From: Eudorina sp. 2006-703-Eu-15 | Taxonomy: Eukaryota > Chlorophyta > Chlorophyceae > Chlamydomonadales > Volvocaceae | Direction of reading: 5' to 3' | Length of the DNA: 64,000 bases | Assembly (NCBI GenBank): GCA_003117195.1 | Contig: BDSI01000150.1 | Location: 124,001 to 188,000 of the forward strand | Shown here: positions 12,351 to 24,419 of the stretch, piece after piece | Layout of the letters: each line of letters begins with the position of its first letter | Numbering within the stretch: the first letter of the stretch is position 1 | Notes under the pieces: generated by a model | The model's database searches: none | Seen by the model: only the letters and a program-made list of their open reading frames with translations | What the model was told of the DNA's origin: nothing | Position numbers and translations under genes: made by a program

Positions 12351-15300
12351 CAAACACGTAGACATAGGATGTACAGGGTGCGCAGGCAAGGAAGGAAGCC
12401 TTACTTCTTCCGTCATGAAATTGCGAAGACCGGAACGCTTACGACCAGGCCTTCGTTCCCGGGGCCCCAACTTGGACCCTGCCAGGCTCCTTCCGGGGGC
12501 GTGGAGCGCCGGAGCAGGAGCCTGCGGTCGGCTGTTTGCCGACCGTTCTGCGACACCGGCGCGGGGCGAGCAGCAACTCCGTGCAACCCTCTCCAACAGA
12601 GTCACGGACACACCTGATTGGCACACCCGGAGCCACTCCATCAGCGGCGCCAAGCGCCCGCAGCTACGCTTCTGGTGAGTTCCCCGGCTTCTGGTCGGTT
12701 AGGCTCGGGGCGACGGGGCCCCCGAGGTGTGAACGGACGGGGGCTCCGCAACGTGAACCGACGGGGGCCGACGGAGACCGTTGCGCCCGTTGGGGCAGAT
12801 TACCGTATTGGGCCAGCCTGCGGAATGCATTCATCACCCGGCAGATTTCCCCATCGCGTCCTGCTCCGCTTGCGGCGACATGTATGTATGGGGTCGGAGT
12901 AATCATCGTCGCTGCAGATGGAAGGCAGCAGTGTCGAGCATGGACAGCCGCCAGCGCAGGGTAGGGGTGATCGAGGCTTCCGAAAGCCATACATTGCGCA
13001 TGTCCCCTTCATTGCGTCGCTGCAAGGTACCTGCGTGACAGATAGGGTGACTTCGTGCGGGCGGGGATGGGAGGCGAGCCGTGGGCCACATCAAGGCGGC
13101 CGGCCAGCCCCGTCGTCGATCGGAGCCATGCCAGTTACGACCTATTTCGGTAAAGGAACTGATGGGATCTTGTTCTTCTTCCCCTTCTCGATTGCCCTTA
13201 ATGCAGTTTAGACGGGTTTCACAGAGGAGGCCTAGACGTGGACGAGTGTCCAGGACCGCCGTGACCTTGGAGCACCGGCACTCGAGCAGGCACCACGGAC
13301 ACCTACCTCTGCTGCGCGATACGCGGAGGCCGCGGACGGCGCCGTCTGCTTCAAGGTAGCCAATGGTCGCCGCCTTCCGTAGCGTGGAGTGCGATGGGTG
13401 GGACCCTCGGGCCGCGTGCGGCGCGGGTTGGCCGCTCCCGCGCGGCTGGTTGCGCATACATGCACGGTGTGCAGGCCATGGACTGACGGAAGTAGTGCAT
13501 CCGGGGGATGAGAAAGAAACTGTTATGTGGGGGTTTTATCAGCATGCAATGCTCCTAATGCTTCTGCCCGCGGCAACCGTGAGCCTGTGCAGGTCCCAGC
13601 AGGTGCCGCGCTGGGACGCGCGGTGTGAGGGTCGGTCGGACTCCCTCCCACATACACAGGGGCTGAAACCCAGGTGCCCAGGGGCTGTGTGTATGGGCCC
13701 TAGCTTGTATGGGCCCCAGCTGCTGTATGTAAGCGCCATGGAATAAGACTGTACTTGCAACCGAAGGTAACCGAGGAACGCCCTCCCTGGATGCGGCAGG
13801 AACGGGCAGCTAGCGGGGGGGGGCGCTGTGTGCAGGCTTCAGGAGGTGCGTCTGGGTTCGTTCGTTGCTTGGGGCCTACCTGCTGCTGATCGGAGCTGCT
13901 GGCTACTGGTCACCCTGGAGATGTGTGGTTCTGTAGACTTGTAATTGCTCCTGTATCATGAGTTGCGAGTTGACGTGCCTTGAGCTGATGTAGGGAGTCG
14001 CGTTCACCACGCACCTCCGTGCACACGCACCTGGCCAGGCGTTTTGTCCTGCGAGTAAAGCGAGTGGCTCTGGACTCCGGGGGCATGCATGTTGCGTCGG
14101 CAGGGATGGCAGGCGTGCTCCATGTGAGACTGTCCTAGCACTTGTGAACTGATAAACACTTCTAGCACCGCCGGAGTGCACGCACCGGCAACACGCACGC
14201 CGCGCCGGCTGCTGTGTAGACAGGGTGAGGCGGGTGGGGTACACGAAGCGGCAACGCGGGGGTAGGTATGTGCTTGATTCATTAATGACGTCTGTGTTAC
14301 TAAGATGCGCCTTCGTGCCTATGTGCTATACGCTTCGGGCTCGCCAGTTAGACCTTACGCGTGCATGCCGGGGCACCCGAGAGGCCCTGATCATGCCCTT
14401 TCGCGCTGCCTTCCCATTCCTGGAGACCGTAACGTGTCGAAGAATCCACGGACGGTCCGAAGCGAATCCATCCAACCTACTGGCGGTCGTCCAGGCGGGG
14501 GGGCCTGTGCAACAGCTGCCGTCCGTGACGGCGCGTGTGGCACCTATATATTCGATTTGCACGCAGTTCTCGTGAAATGTATAGCGACTTGATTTTGCTA
14601 CAAGGGACGAAGGGAGGCCAACAACAAACATTGCGGCCCCCTTCCGGCCGCTTGATTTATTTTGATTAATGATGCGTGCCTGGTGAGGTTTGGAGGGGGA
14701 TGCAGTCCTGGCCGCGCGTAATCCGATGGTGGTCTTTTCTCGGGAGATCTGCTGCAACCCCCTGCGGATGGCAGTGCGGTACATGGCCACGCAGCCCGGG
14801 GCAGTCCTGCGTGGTGCTTTGGTGGTCGGATTGTCGAAACCCCCGGGACCTTGCCCCCGTTACTCATGTGGGCTGTCTACGGTGCCGTACACACGGGGAA
14901 CGACGGGAATCCATGAGCTGAGATTGCTTGTTGGACTGTCCGGGACTGAAAGGATCCACCAGTTGTGATATGATATGTAGGAACGGACCGGTCAGTAGCC
15001 GCACGTAAATGCATGTCGTACTGAGAGACAGCGAATCCATCGTACCCACAGCGCATCCATCGTACCCTGGCCGCACGGATTGCCAAGTGCGAGCCATTGC
15101 CCGCTAGTGGTGACAATGCAGATGCAAAGATTCTTCAGAACCGAGCCACTTGGAGGGCCGAAAAAATACGAAGGCCGAAAAAATACAGAGCTGCTAGACC
15201 GCAAATGAAGGGCTGCGGGCAGCAGAGCGGCGAACAGGTAATGTGTTGGCAGCAAGTGCTGGGTTGACAGCTGCGGGACACGGGCGGGACAAATTGTACG

Positions 15301-15833
15301 GTGGGCCAACCAGGGACCGCCCAGCTAGTGCTCCAGACGTGGTCTAAGGGAGTCAACGCGCACAAGATACACTCAACGCCTACGTATGATAAGTATTTTC
15401 TTGAAGGTTATATGGCAAGTATATTTGCGCCTGGGTTCGGGCGGGCGGGCGGGTTGCATTACTAAACACTCAACGCAATCCGCTCCTAATGGACTCCGGC
15501 GTCTGTTCCGACGGCACAACCCAACGTTTTGTTATTCCAAGGGTACCAGAGCAAGGCTAATGCTTCGAACTAGTGATCTTGTGGCAGCAGCGTGGCCACA
15601 AGATATATGCTTCGGGGTTCGGGCGTTCATGCAACCAACGCCCGTACTGCAACCAAAGTCCGAACTCCGAATGCCGATACATTTGAACACTACGGTTACG
15701 AGCTATGGTATCTCCGTATGCTCCTTATAACTATAGCTGCAACGTGGGGGCATGATTACTTGACTTTGCCACTTTAATCACATTTGTGTTGACGCAACTT
15801 CAACAAGCGGAGTTGCGTGACCACATCTAACAA
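12351..15833. other. Spacer between the tandem copies
   Basis: 3.5 kb with no supported gene. It contains a possible extra 3' exon of copy A (open 12372-12678) and TGTAA signals at 13728 and 13940 that could end the copy A transcript. A 15-bp direct repeat (GGCCGAAAAAATAC type) lies at about 15154-15191, and the promoter of copy B must lie near the right end. No transposase or RT motif was seen. Confidence 0.35.
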
Positions 15834-18800
15834 ATGTCTTCCAGCGATAGTGGTTCTACTAGTGTGGTGAGGGCTTTTGCTTGTTGTGAACGGGTACCAA
15901 ATGCTTGCCGACCCACCCACCTGCTAAAACCTGGCTTTGCGTTCATCATGCAGTTCACTTCCATTATATCTGGAGACAGCAGCAGCACAATCCAAATTGT
16001 CATCGCCTTGTTAGCAAGGTGAGCCTGTTTTAGCCCCGTCAAAGGCCCGTCGACATAGTGTGTGTCCTCTTTGTGACAAACGCTATTCAAGGTCTTCACC
16101 TTTGAAAGGCTTGAATCGTGACTTGGGACTTTCTCCCGTACGCCAACCGCGCAGTTCTGTTGGGTTTGTTGTCGCCGTCGTAAATGCCATCGCCGCGTAC
16201 TTCCGCGATAAGAAGCATATGGAGGAGCTTGCGGCACAGGAGCGCCGGTTTGAGGCTTTCAAGGTGGGCCTGGGGACGGAACCCGCGCAGGCGTGGTGCA
16301 GGCCGCCCGCACCGCGGGGTTCCCTGCAGCGCCCCTCCCGCAGACCTTCTGTAACACAGCCGCTGGCTGAGCTGTGTTCTGTTTGCGACCTGACGAGAGG
16401 CCTAGGGCCAGCTTGTCCGCATTGAAGAGATCACGGTTGAGTTGTGGGAGTAAGAGATCACGGTTGAGTTGTGGGGTTCATTCAATCATATCGGGGGAAT
16501 GCGGTCCATCTCTCGGTTATCCGCCTGCAGCGCTTGACACAGCCTGCCACTGCCTGCCCTCACCCTGCAGAAAGAGCTGGAGGACAAGCAGCGGCGCCTG
16601 GTGCGCTTCGAGAACGTGCAGGAGTGAGTGCCCCGGCTTTCTTCGCACGTTAGGCAGCGCTGGAGGTGCCTCCCCGCAGGGCCCGCGTTCCGTCCTTCCG
16701 TTGGTTTCCAGTTGAACACTTGCGGATCGGGGTGGGGTGGTGGCGGTCCAGTACCCCGGGCTTTAGAAACGCTCCCTGCGCGGGACGGTGGCTCAACGAC
16801 CAGACCGCCTAACTCCGCCCGCCGCTCCATTGAATCCACATCACACTTCTGCGTTGCCTCGGGGCAGCTGCCCAACAAATCATGCGTAAGAGAGGAAACC
16901 GTCATGTGCTCTACGACAGGTTGATGAAGCAGTACAAGAAACCGCTCCTTCAGTCAGCGTTCGACCTGCAGGCCCGGCTAGCCAACCAGGTGGGAGGATC
17001 GCGATGCATGGTGGTGGGCTGCTGGCTCCCCGGTGCGAATTGAACCGTCGCCGTGATTTTGTGGTGGCAGCAGCTGGTGTTGTAATTGACCGGTTGTATT
17101 GATCAGTCTGCAGCAGCTGCCAACGAGGGGGGACGGGCCACGCGCTGACGGATCCGTCCGGAGACCGCGTTACGGACAGCCCATAACCGGGTCCCCCGGG
17201 AAGGGGAAGGGTATCCCGGGAGGGTTCCTCGCGCACTCGCAGCTCCGCCTCACCGCCGCTCAGCACGCTGTCGCCCCCACCATCGTGGCCTGAACATGGA
17301 TACAGAATGGGACCGTGTGTGACCCTGCGGCCGACCTCGTGACGGGGGCCCCACGCAGCGCCAGTGGGAGCAATCACCCTGTCCTCCGGTTTCCATTGCG
17401 CCGACCACAAGCGCCCGCCGTCGCCGCACCCATCCCCTCACCTCAGCTACGATGTCTCGGTTTTGTAACGATGTAACCTCCCCTGCCCAACCAACCAACC
17501 ACAACACGCCCCCCAGATTAAGTCCAACTTCCTGCATCAGTTCGCTCGGAAGGGCAACGACCGGGACCGGGAGTACGCGCGCCTCAACATGGCCTATGTT
17601 ATCTCGGAGTTCCTGGGCTGGCTGGAGGTGAGGAGGCCGAAGGGACTAACCGGGCACGACCAGCCCGGCTGTCCCTGGGAGAGGGGAAGGCGAAGGTTCA
17701 CAGGGGGACTGAAAACACGACGAAACACGAAATGAGCTGGCGCGTCAGGCGCCGGGTTGGGCCCTGACAAGCTAACAAACGCAGGGATTAGGGAACATTG
17801 GGGCCCGGAGGGGCGCCGGATGGAGCGGAAGGGGTGTCAGGAGCTATGGGTCTGGACCGGCCGGGGGTGGCGCAATTAGGTACCAAGGCCGCGCAAGGGT
17901 TCTGATCAGGGGCGTCTCTGGGCCGGCGGAGACTTGGGCGTGGCGGACGGTGCTGCAGGGCACCGCCGTGAAGCCTGGTTCGCCTCTTCACATCCCCACG
18001 ACATTTTCTCTGAGATCCTCCGGACCCCGATGCGGCCTGCTGCGGCTGCTTGCAGGTGATTCGACAGGTGGGCAGCAGGTGGCGCGTCTGCTGGGGGTTG
18101 ATGGAGGGGCAGTGGGTCTTAGTGGGGTTCGGGCGCTGAGGGCCGACATCCGCGGACTGGCGGAGGGGGTCGAGGGACTGGCTGGCGACGCGGGGATGAA
18201 GGCAACCTGCAACAGCCGCACTACTGCAGGTCGGACACGGTTTCGGAGGAGGGCTAAGGCCCGGTACCCGCGCCTGGCAGCTGAGGTGGCGGAGCGAGCT
18301 GCCCACTGCTGAAGTGGCGTGCTGTGGCCCGTGTGGACCGGTGCTCGACAGTCGCCGCAGCGGTGCTCGCCGGGACGATGGAGGGTCGCCAGCAGGCAGC
18401 ATTTCGGCTGCCGCTGCGGACTGTGGCGCCTCGTGCACGGGGACCGGGTGCACCTGCCCCCCGACGTTTCAGCTGGTGGTGCACATGTGGGGAGCCGGCT
18501 GCGCGACCTCTTCGTAAGCCCCGCCGCACCCCCTCTCCTCCTCCTCCACGGGCCCTGCGGCCTCCCTCGACAGGAGATCGTGTTCATCGTGGGTGAGGGC
18601 AACCAGACCTCCAACCTGAACCTCATCATCGACGCCATCAAGTTCCAGTTCACCGGTGAGCGGCCTACCCACCGTAGTCCGGGCCCACCGGCGGCCCGGG
18701 GTCCGGTGGAGTGCGGACCGGGAGCAGAGGTTTGCTAGCCAGTCCCCAGGGGCGCAACTGCGTATCAGTCAATCCTGGGGTAGTCAGCCCCTGGATGATG

Positions 18801-21800
18801 AGCAGGCGGTCGGATGGGCTGGGACCTGGGAGGTGCGCCTGGGCACTGGGGAAGGCAACAGTCTAGTTCCTGAAGCGCGACTTGAGAAAAGAGAAAATGG
18901 GAAAAGGCTCGACAGAATCTGGGTCGTTTAGTACGTACCCTTGTTCACAAGATGGGGCTGGTAGGAAGCGACTGGAGCCGACTGGGTTTGAGACTGGTCG
19001 GGGAGATAAGCTTATCATAGGACGACGAGGACGGGGTTGCGGGGCGGTTTGGTGGGTTGCGGGAGGCCCGACAGGTCGCCTGTCTGATTCGACTGCCGTC
19101 GCCGTTAGGACTTTCTCCATGATGTACCATACCTTCCTTCTATGTATTGTTGTATCTTACGCCCTCTTTCCCCTTTGTCCCTCCGGCCGCCCTGACCCCG
19201 TCGGCAGGCGAGACCCCCGTGCAAGGTGTGTGGAGCCGGCTGTACGGCAGGACAGCCTGATGCCAAAGCGGTTGCTGGGTTAGCAGACAGCGTTTTGGGC
19301 CCTGGCTCCTGCGCGACCGGATATCTCTTTTGAGTGGTAGTAACCGTTACAAGGTGGACCCGAGTCTTTTGAGTGTGTGTTTCGGTACTCTGGCTCGTTG
19401 CGGCACCTGCCCTGGCGGCAGCGGCTACACTGCTTCCCATGCGAGTATGTCACGCCGGCATGCCAGGCTTTTGACGCGAGGGCCCACGCGCGCTTGGCCA
19501 CGATGTCGTACATGTGATGCCGTGCAGGTAACGGCAGGCCCGGCGACCCCGGTGTGGACGAGCACTGGCAGGTCCTGCAGCTGTACGCGGGTGAGTGGAT
19601 GGGCGGGGCGCCGTATTGTTGGGCTGGTGGACGTGCGGAATGGCCTGTAGGACTTGACCCGGCGAGTGCATGGCTGGCTGGTGATGCCCAGCTGCGTGGC
19701 TTTGCGGAGAACGTCGGCGTCCCGGCTGGTCCGTTCTCCCAACGGTGTTCTGCGGCCATGTCACCCCCGATCCAAACTTTTCTTACATATATTCCGGACC
19801 CCTCTTACTACATTCCGCCCCCCGCTGACCCCCTCCTGCTATCATGTCGGTTTCCCGCAGGTGAGCTCCGGGCCATCGGTGAGGTGATGATCACGGAGAG
19901 GTCGTACGACGACGACGACCACCTGGGCTCCAACCTCTCCGTCATCGGGTACGGCAGCACGGCGCCGGGCCTCTCTCCCCGCGTGCAGCTCACCGGGGCC
20001 CCCGCGCCGCAGCGGTGCAGGCGTCAGGACGTACGATGTAGGCAGCGCGCAGTGCGCGGCTCGGCCCGGCACACGGCGTGCGGGGATAGGGTAGCAGGAG
20101 GGCTGGTGGCCGCAGATGTGGGTTGGGAGGGTAGCGCACCTGCCCTGCACGCCCTCACCTCCGCTTCTCTTGTCTTCACGAGCGCTGAGCCTCTCGGGCC
20201 GTACTCGAGCGGCTGCCGTGTGGCATCGGGCAGCGCACCCAAGTCCACGCATCCACGCCTCATTCCACGCTGACGGGCTCGGATCGGGTGACGCTGTACG
20301 GCTGTTGTACGGCATGTTCTGTGCGGCAGCAGGTACGCGGAATTTGTACGGCGAATGGCAGCGGAGGTCCCCACCGCCCCCGAGGAGCTCTCCGCGTGGA
20401 AGTCCAGCAAGGAGAAGCTGCAGCAGGACATCTTGTCGCCCCTGCTGTCGTACATTGAGCGCCTCATGGCTCTGGACAGGGAGCAGGCGCCGAGGCAGCG
20501 CATCGCCATTCTGCAGGTGGGATGCGGTGCAGGTGGGGTGCGGTGCAGGCGCTGGTGGTGGTGTTGATGGTGGTGGTGCTGGTGGTAGTTAAGCGAACAT
20601 GCAATAAGCAATCAAAAGAGCTGGAAACCTTGCAAGCTAGGTTCCGGGGTAAGTGCCGTAACAATGAATGAGTTCCTTGGAAGGCAGGTGTTGATGCATG
20701 TGCGCAGTTATGGCAGGCGCCCGGGGCTGCGCGAAACACAAAGCAAGTTCAGGAAATGGTGGGGAGAGAGTTTGTGTGGTAGGTAGGTAGGTAGGTAGGT
20801 AGGTAGGTAGGTAGGTAGGTAGGTAGGTAGGTAGGTAGGTAGGTAGGTAGGTAGGTAGGTAGGTAGGTAGGTAGGAGCTTGTAGGTCTGGAGGTTTTGAT
20901 GGGGTTTGTGGTTGGGTCGACAGGTGGGTTTCAAGCAGGCGGATGGGCGAGGGGCGCCATCGCATCACCGCTGAGTTGCCGTTACCCTAAGCCGACGCAT
21001 CGTCGCCCACTGCGCCACACTCACGGAGCCTACGACGGTCTGCCTCCCGCACACGCAGGTTCTGCTGTGCAAGCTCATAGACGTCTTGGACGATGCCGTA
21101 CCGTACGAGATAGGACCGGAGTACATCATGGAGGACGGCGAGGAGCCGCGCTACATCAGCCGCGACTTCCGGTGAGCGAGTCCAGAGGGAGCTCGTGCCG
21201 TGCGGCGACGGAATCAGAAGATGTCCTACCCACCTATCCTACCTACCTACCCTACCCACTTTTCTTACCCATCCTAGCAAACAAACCCTTCCCTTGTCCC
21301 CTGTTGATTTTTCTCAGGACCTTTGCTCTGGCAGCAGCGCAGTTTGCATATGTCTACTATACTGTCTCCTATACCCTTGTACCCTAAACCCCTACCTATC
21401 TAACCAGTCCGTCTTCCCCCGTCAGCCCAACAGGTGATCGCCAGTTTGCTACCCCGTCCTTAGATGATTGCCTCCCCCGCCCAAGGGGAAAGGACCCACC
21501 ACAGTTGGTTGCGTTCATGACCTCCGCCACATGTCGTCTGATCCGCGTGTTCGTGGCATGCTCACCGCGATGGCACCCGCCACCCCGCTCCACGCCCCGC
21601 CCCGCCCCGCCCTGGCCCGCCCCTCAGCCTGACGCCGCTGGTCAAGTACCTGTCAAAGCCGCAGCTCAAGTGGCTGGCGGAGCAGCGCTTCATGGAGAAG
21701 GTCGCGGAGGTGGACAGACGCTCCTGGGAGGACTGGTGGGTAGCAGCGGCGGCACAACGCAGCGCACCGCAGCGCAGTACATCCCAGGCCGGGTTCTCGT

Positions 21801-23578
21801 GCCACACCGGCATTGCCGTGCGGTTACAACCCACAGGATAATAATGGGAACAAGGGTGTGCGGGCCAAGCACGCACGCCGCCCAAATTGTCATCCCGACC
21901 ACTCAGCGTCGGTCAGAGCCCGCCCCCGCCAATCAGAGGCTTGTCCTGCCTGCTGGCACGCGCGCCTGTCCACGCGGCCCCTGCCTCGCCATGCCATGCG
22001 CGTTTCTCTTCTTGCCGCGCAGGTACATGCGGGTGTGTGAGCTGGCCCCCGAGGACAAGGACATCTACCTGCGGCTGGCCTTCCCCGGCTTCCGGGAGGA
22101 CCTGCACCGGGACCGGGACGGCAAGCCGCTGACTCAACACCAGCGGGAGGAGCGGCTCAAAGCCGATGGCTACCCAGGTCCGCGTCTCAATAGGGCACCC
22201 GTTCGGCCGCCCACCGATTGCCGATTCCCAGCTCCCGCGGGGTATCCATTGCGGATGGGCGGGCCGCCCGTTGGCCTCTGCCCAGGCATAAGCGCCGTCA
22301 TTGCCACTCACGTACGTACGTGACCTCCCTGCGTCCTGCGTCCGCCCTCGCCGCCGCGCCGGCGCCTCCGCCTCCGTCCCTGTCCCTGTCCCGCCCGGAT
22401 CAGGTGCCTTCCCGCCCCGTCAGCACCGCCAGAGGGAGACCTGGTGGTGGTCGGCGCTCTCCCCCGAGGAACACCGCCGCTGGTACAACGAGGCAATGGC
22501 CAGGGGCGCGAAGCTGCCGCCCGCCAACAACCACAGTCATCCGCACAGAACGGGTGGGGCCGCACTCGGGAAGGGAAGGGGCCGGGGGCGGCAGGGCGGC
22601 AAGGGACGTACCCGCCCAGCGCAGCGTCCCCGCGACGTGGCCCCGCGAATGGGTGTGCGTGGCTGGAGGAATGGGGGGTTTCCGCCCGCGGCTTGCGCGT
22701 CGGGGCGGCGGCTGCCGTACTGAGCGGGCCGCGGTGTGTGCCGCGTCGGCCGGGTGCCTGCGCGTGTGCCACGAGGTCGCTGTACGGTAATGCGTTCAGG
22801 GGGTGGAGGGTGGTGCATCTAGGTGCATTTCTTGATTCCGGGTTTTGTCTTGATTTGCAGCTGGTTTGGGTCGGGCAGGCTCCCGCAGGCGGGTCTCTCG
22901 CTTAAAACACACACCGTTACCCACGTCCTGAGTAGCCAACTCGTAACACTTACCCTCCCCGCCCCTCTCCATTGTTGGGTCCATTTGGGCCATCGCGGTG
23001 TGGTGTGCCCCGCGGTCCAGGCTCCGCCCAACGCGAAGCTCACAAGCAGGCGGCCTCCAACTGGTCTCTAGCCATCCTGCGGCACCGGGGGAAGGCCGCC
23101 GCCGTCACGACCGTTGCCGTGCGGCCCGAGCCAGCGGCGCCGCAGCCGCCGCAGAACCGGCCCGACGGTGCTGGCGGCTACACCGCCCCCAACATCCTGA
23201 CGTCGCCGTCGGTCCTGCAGCTCCGTACGGCAACGTCCGGCGGTGGAAGCTCGTCCTCGGGTGCGTGGCTTGGCGGGGGATGCAGTCGGGCTGTGGCGGT
23301 GCGACCTTGACTGCGGCGCCCGTTCGACGGCGCGCTGCCTTGGCAGCGATAACGGAATCTATCGGCAGCGTACTGCGCACACTCATTATAAGGCCTACCC
23401 AACCCAGCAGCTGAACGGACTTCCGCATGCCCCGTTCGCGTTGCCCCTGCCGCCTCCGCTGATTCCGCTCTTGTCGTACTGGCCGTGCGCCTTCCTCGTT
23501 GCCGCCGCAGCGTCCCGGACGGTGACGCCGCTGCAGGTGCAGGTGGCCGGCGCGCTGCGGGCCCCCGCGGCCTTGTAG
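15834..23578 (+). CDS. Tandem gene copy B: N-anchored membrane protein, paralogue of copy A (18 exons, 573 aa)
   Basis: Exons: 15834-15866, 15954-16018, 16155-16263, 16571-16623, 16920-16989, 17517-17627, 18056-18067, 18574-18655, 19208-19225, 19528-19590, 19861-19948, 20333-20516, 21059-21171, 21628-21735, 22023-22177, 22404-22553, 23021-23260, 23511-23578. Total is 1,722 nt and every phase closes. Domain order matches copy A: TM helix (IVIALLASSVGFVVAVVNAI), KQYKKPLLQSAFDLQARL, FLGWLE, VGEGNQTSNLNLIIDAIKF, VPYEIGPEY, LAFPGFRED, WWWSALSPEEHRRWY. Exon 6 lacks a nine-residue Ser/Arg/Gln-rich insert present in copy A. Exons 17-18 add about 80 Ala/Pro/Ser-rich residues. Codons are more GC-rich than in copy A. 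The end is uncertain: past the TAG at 23576, an open run ending in a poly-Gln, acidic tail (about 23600-23741) could be an alternative last exon. Function unknown. Confidence 0.78.
16426..16477. repeat. 27-bp tandem direct repeat in intron 3 of copy B
   Basis: Two adjacent copies of a unit beginning AGAGATCACGGTTGAGTTGT, with starts 27 bp apart (16426 and 16453). Confidence 0.8.
20778..20875. repeat. (GGTA)n microsatellite in intron 12 of copy B
   Basis: About 24 uninterrupted GGTA tetranucleotides. It explains the Leu-Pro-Thr-Tyr repeat seen on translating the minus strand; no gene is implied. Confidence 0.95.
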
Positions 23579-24362
23579 CAGGTGGCCCGGCCCTCCCGCA
23601 GCGGGGACCTCCGCGCCCAGACGACCAAGAGGTGCGCGTGGCTGGCGGTGGAGGATGAGCAGCAGCAGCAGCAGCAGCACCAGCAGGCGGCCCGGGCTGA
23701 TTCGCCGGATTCGGCGCCTTCACCGCCCTCGGAGTGGTGAGGTGGTCCCAGGCGGCGGCAGCAACAGCTGTTGGATGACAGCGCACGACCGAGCCGTTTG
23801 CCACGCCGCATGCGGCCGGCATGTACGGCGCAGCTCGCTTGGACGCTTGGACCTGTGCCGTGCCGCCGCTGCACGTGCCTGACGCGTGCGTGTGGGTAGG
23901 CCGCCGCCAGCAAGTTGTCATCGCCGTCGCCGGCCCTCAACGTCGATCTTTTGCCAGGGGCGCGCTGCTGGTGGACCTTGTACGGCGCACTGTAGTCGCA
24001 TCCACCATCAACGCACCACAACGGCGGCACCTGCCGCCGCGTTGTACGGCAGTGCGTGTGCCGCTGCTGAGGTCCGTATGTCGGGAAGTGGCGGGCGCCC
24101 GAGTGTCTGTCCGATTTGCAGCTGGAGGGAGGGGGCCGGGATGACCGGGTTGGGCGGCGGCGTGACACATCTCGGACTGACCGGACTGACCTGACCGAGC
24201 CCGCCGCCCGCTTGACTGCTAGGGTAGGGGACGGCAGGACCCGGGCGAGGGGCGGGTGGCCGCGCCTCCCCTCTGATTGTGGCGCGGATGCGGATCGCTG
24301 GAAACCTCGTGCCCGGAAGGCCTCTCGCGCATTCGTCAATACAGGGTTTCACGTCACGGACC

Positions 24363-24419
24363 ACACGTCGATGCCCCACACATCGATGCCCCATACATCG
24401 ATGCCCCACACATCGATGC
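24363..24419. repeat. 15-bp tandem repeat, four copies
   Basis: Four copies of an ATCGATGCCCCACAC-type unit with single-base variants, downstream of copy B. Confidence 0.85.

Noticed and set aside
20708..20968. Minus-strand ORF with Leu-Pro-Thr-Tyr repeats
   Set aside because: Pure translation of the GGTA microsatellite inside an intron of copy B.
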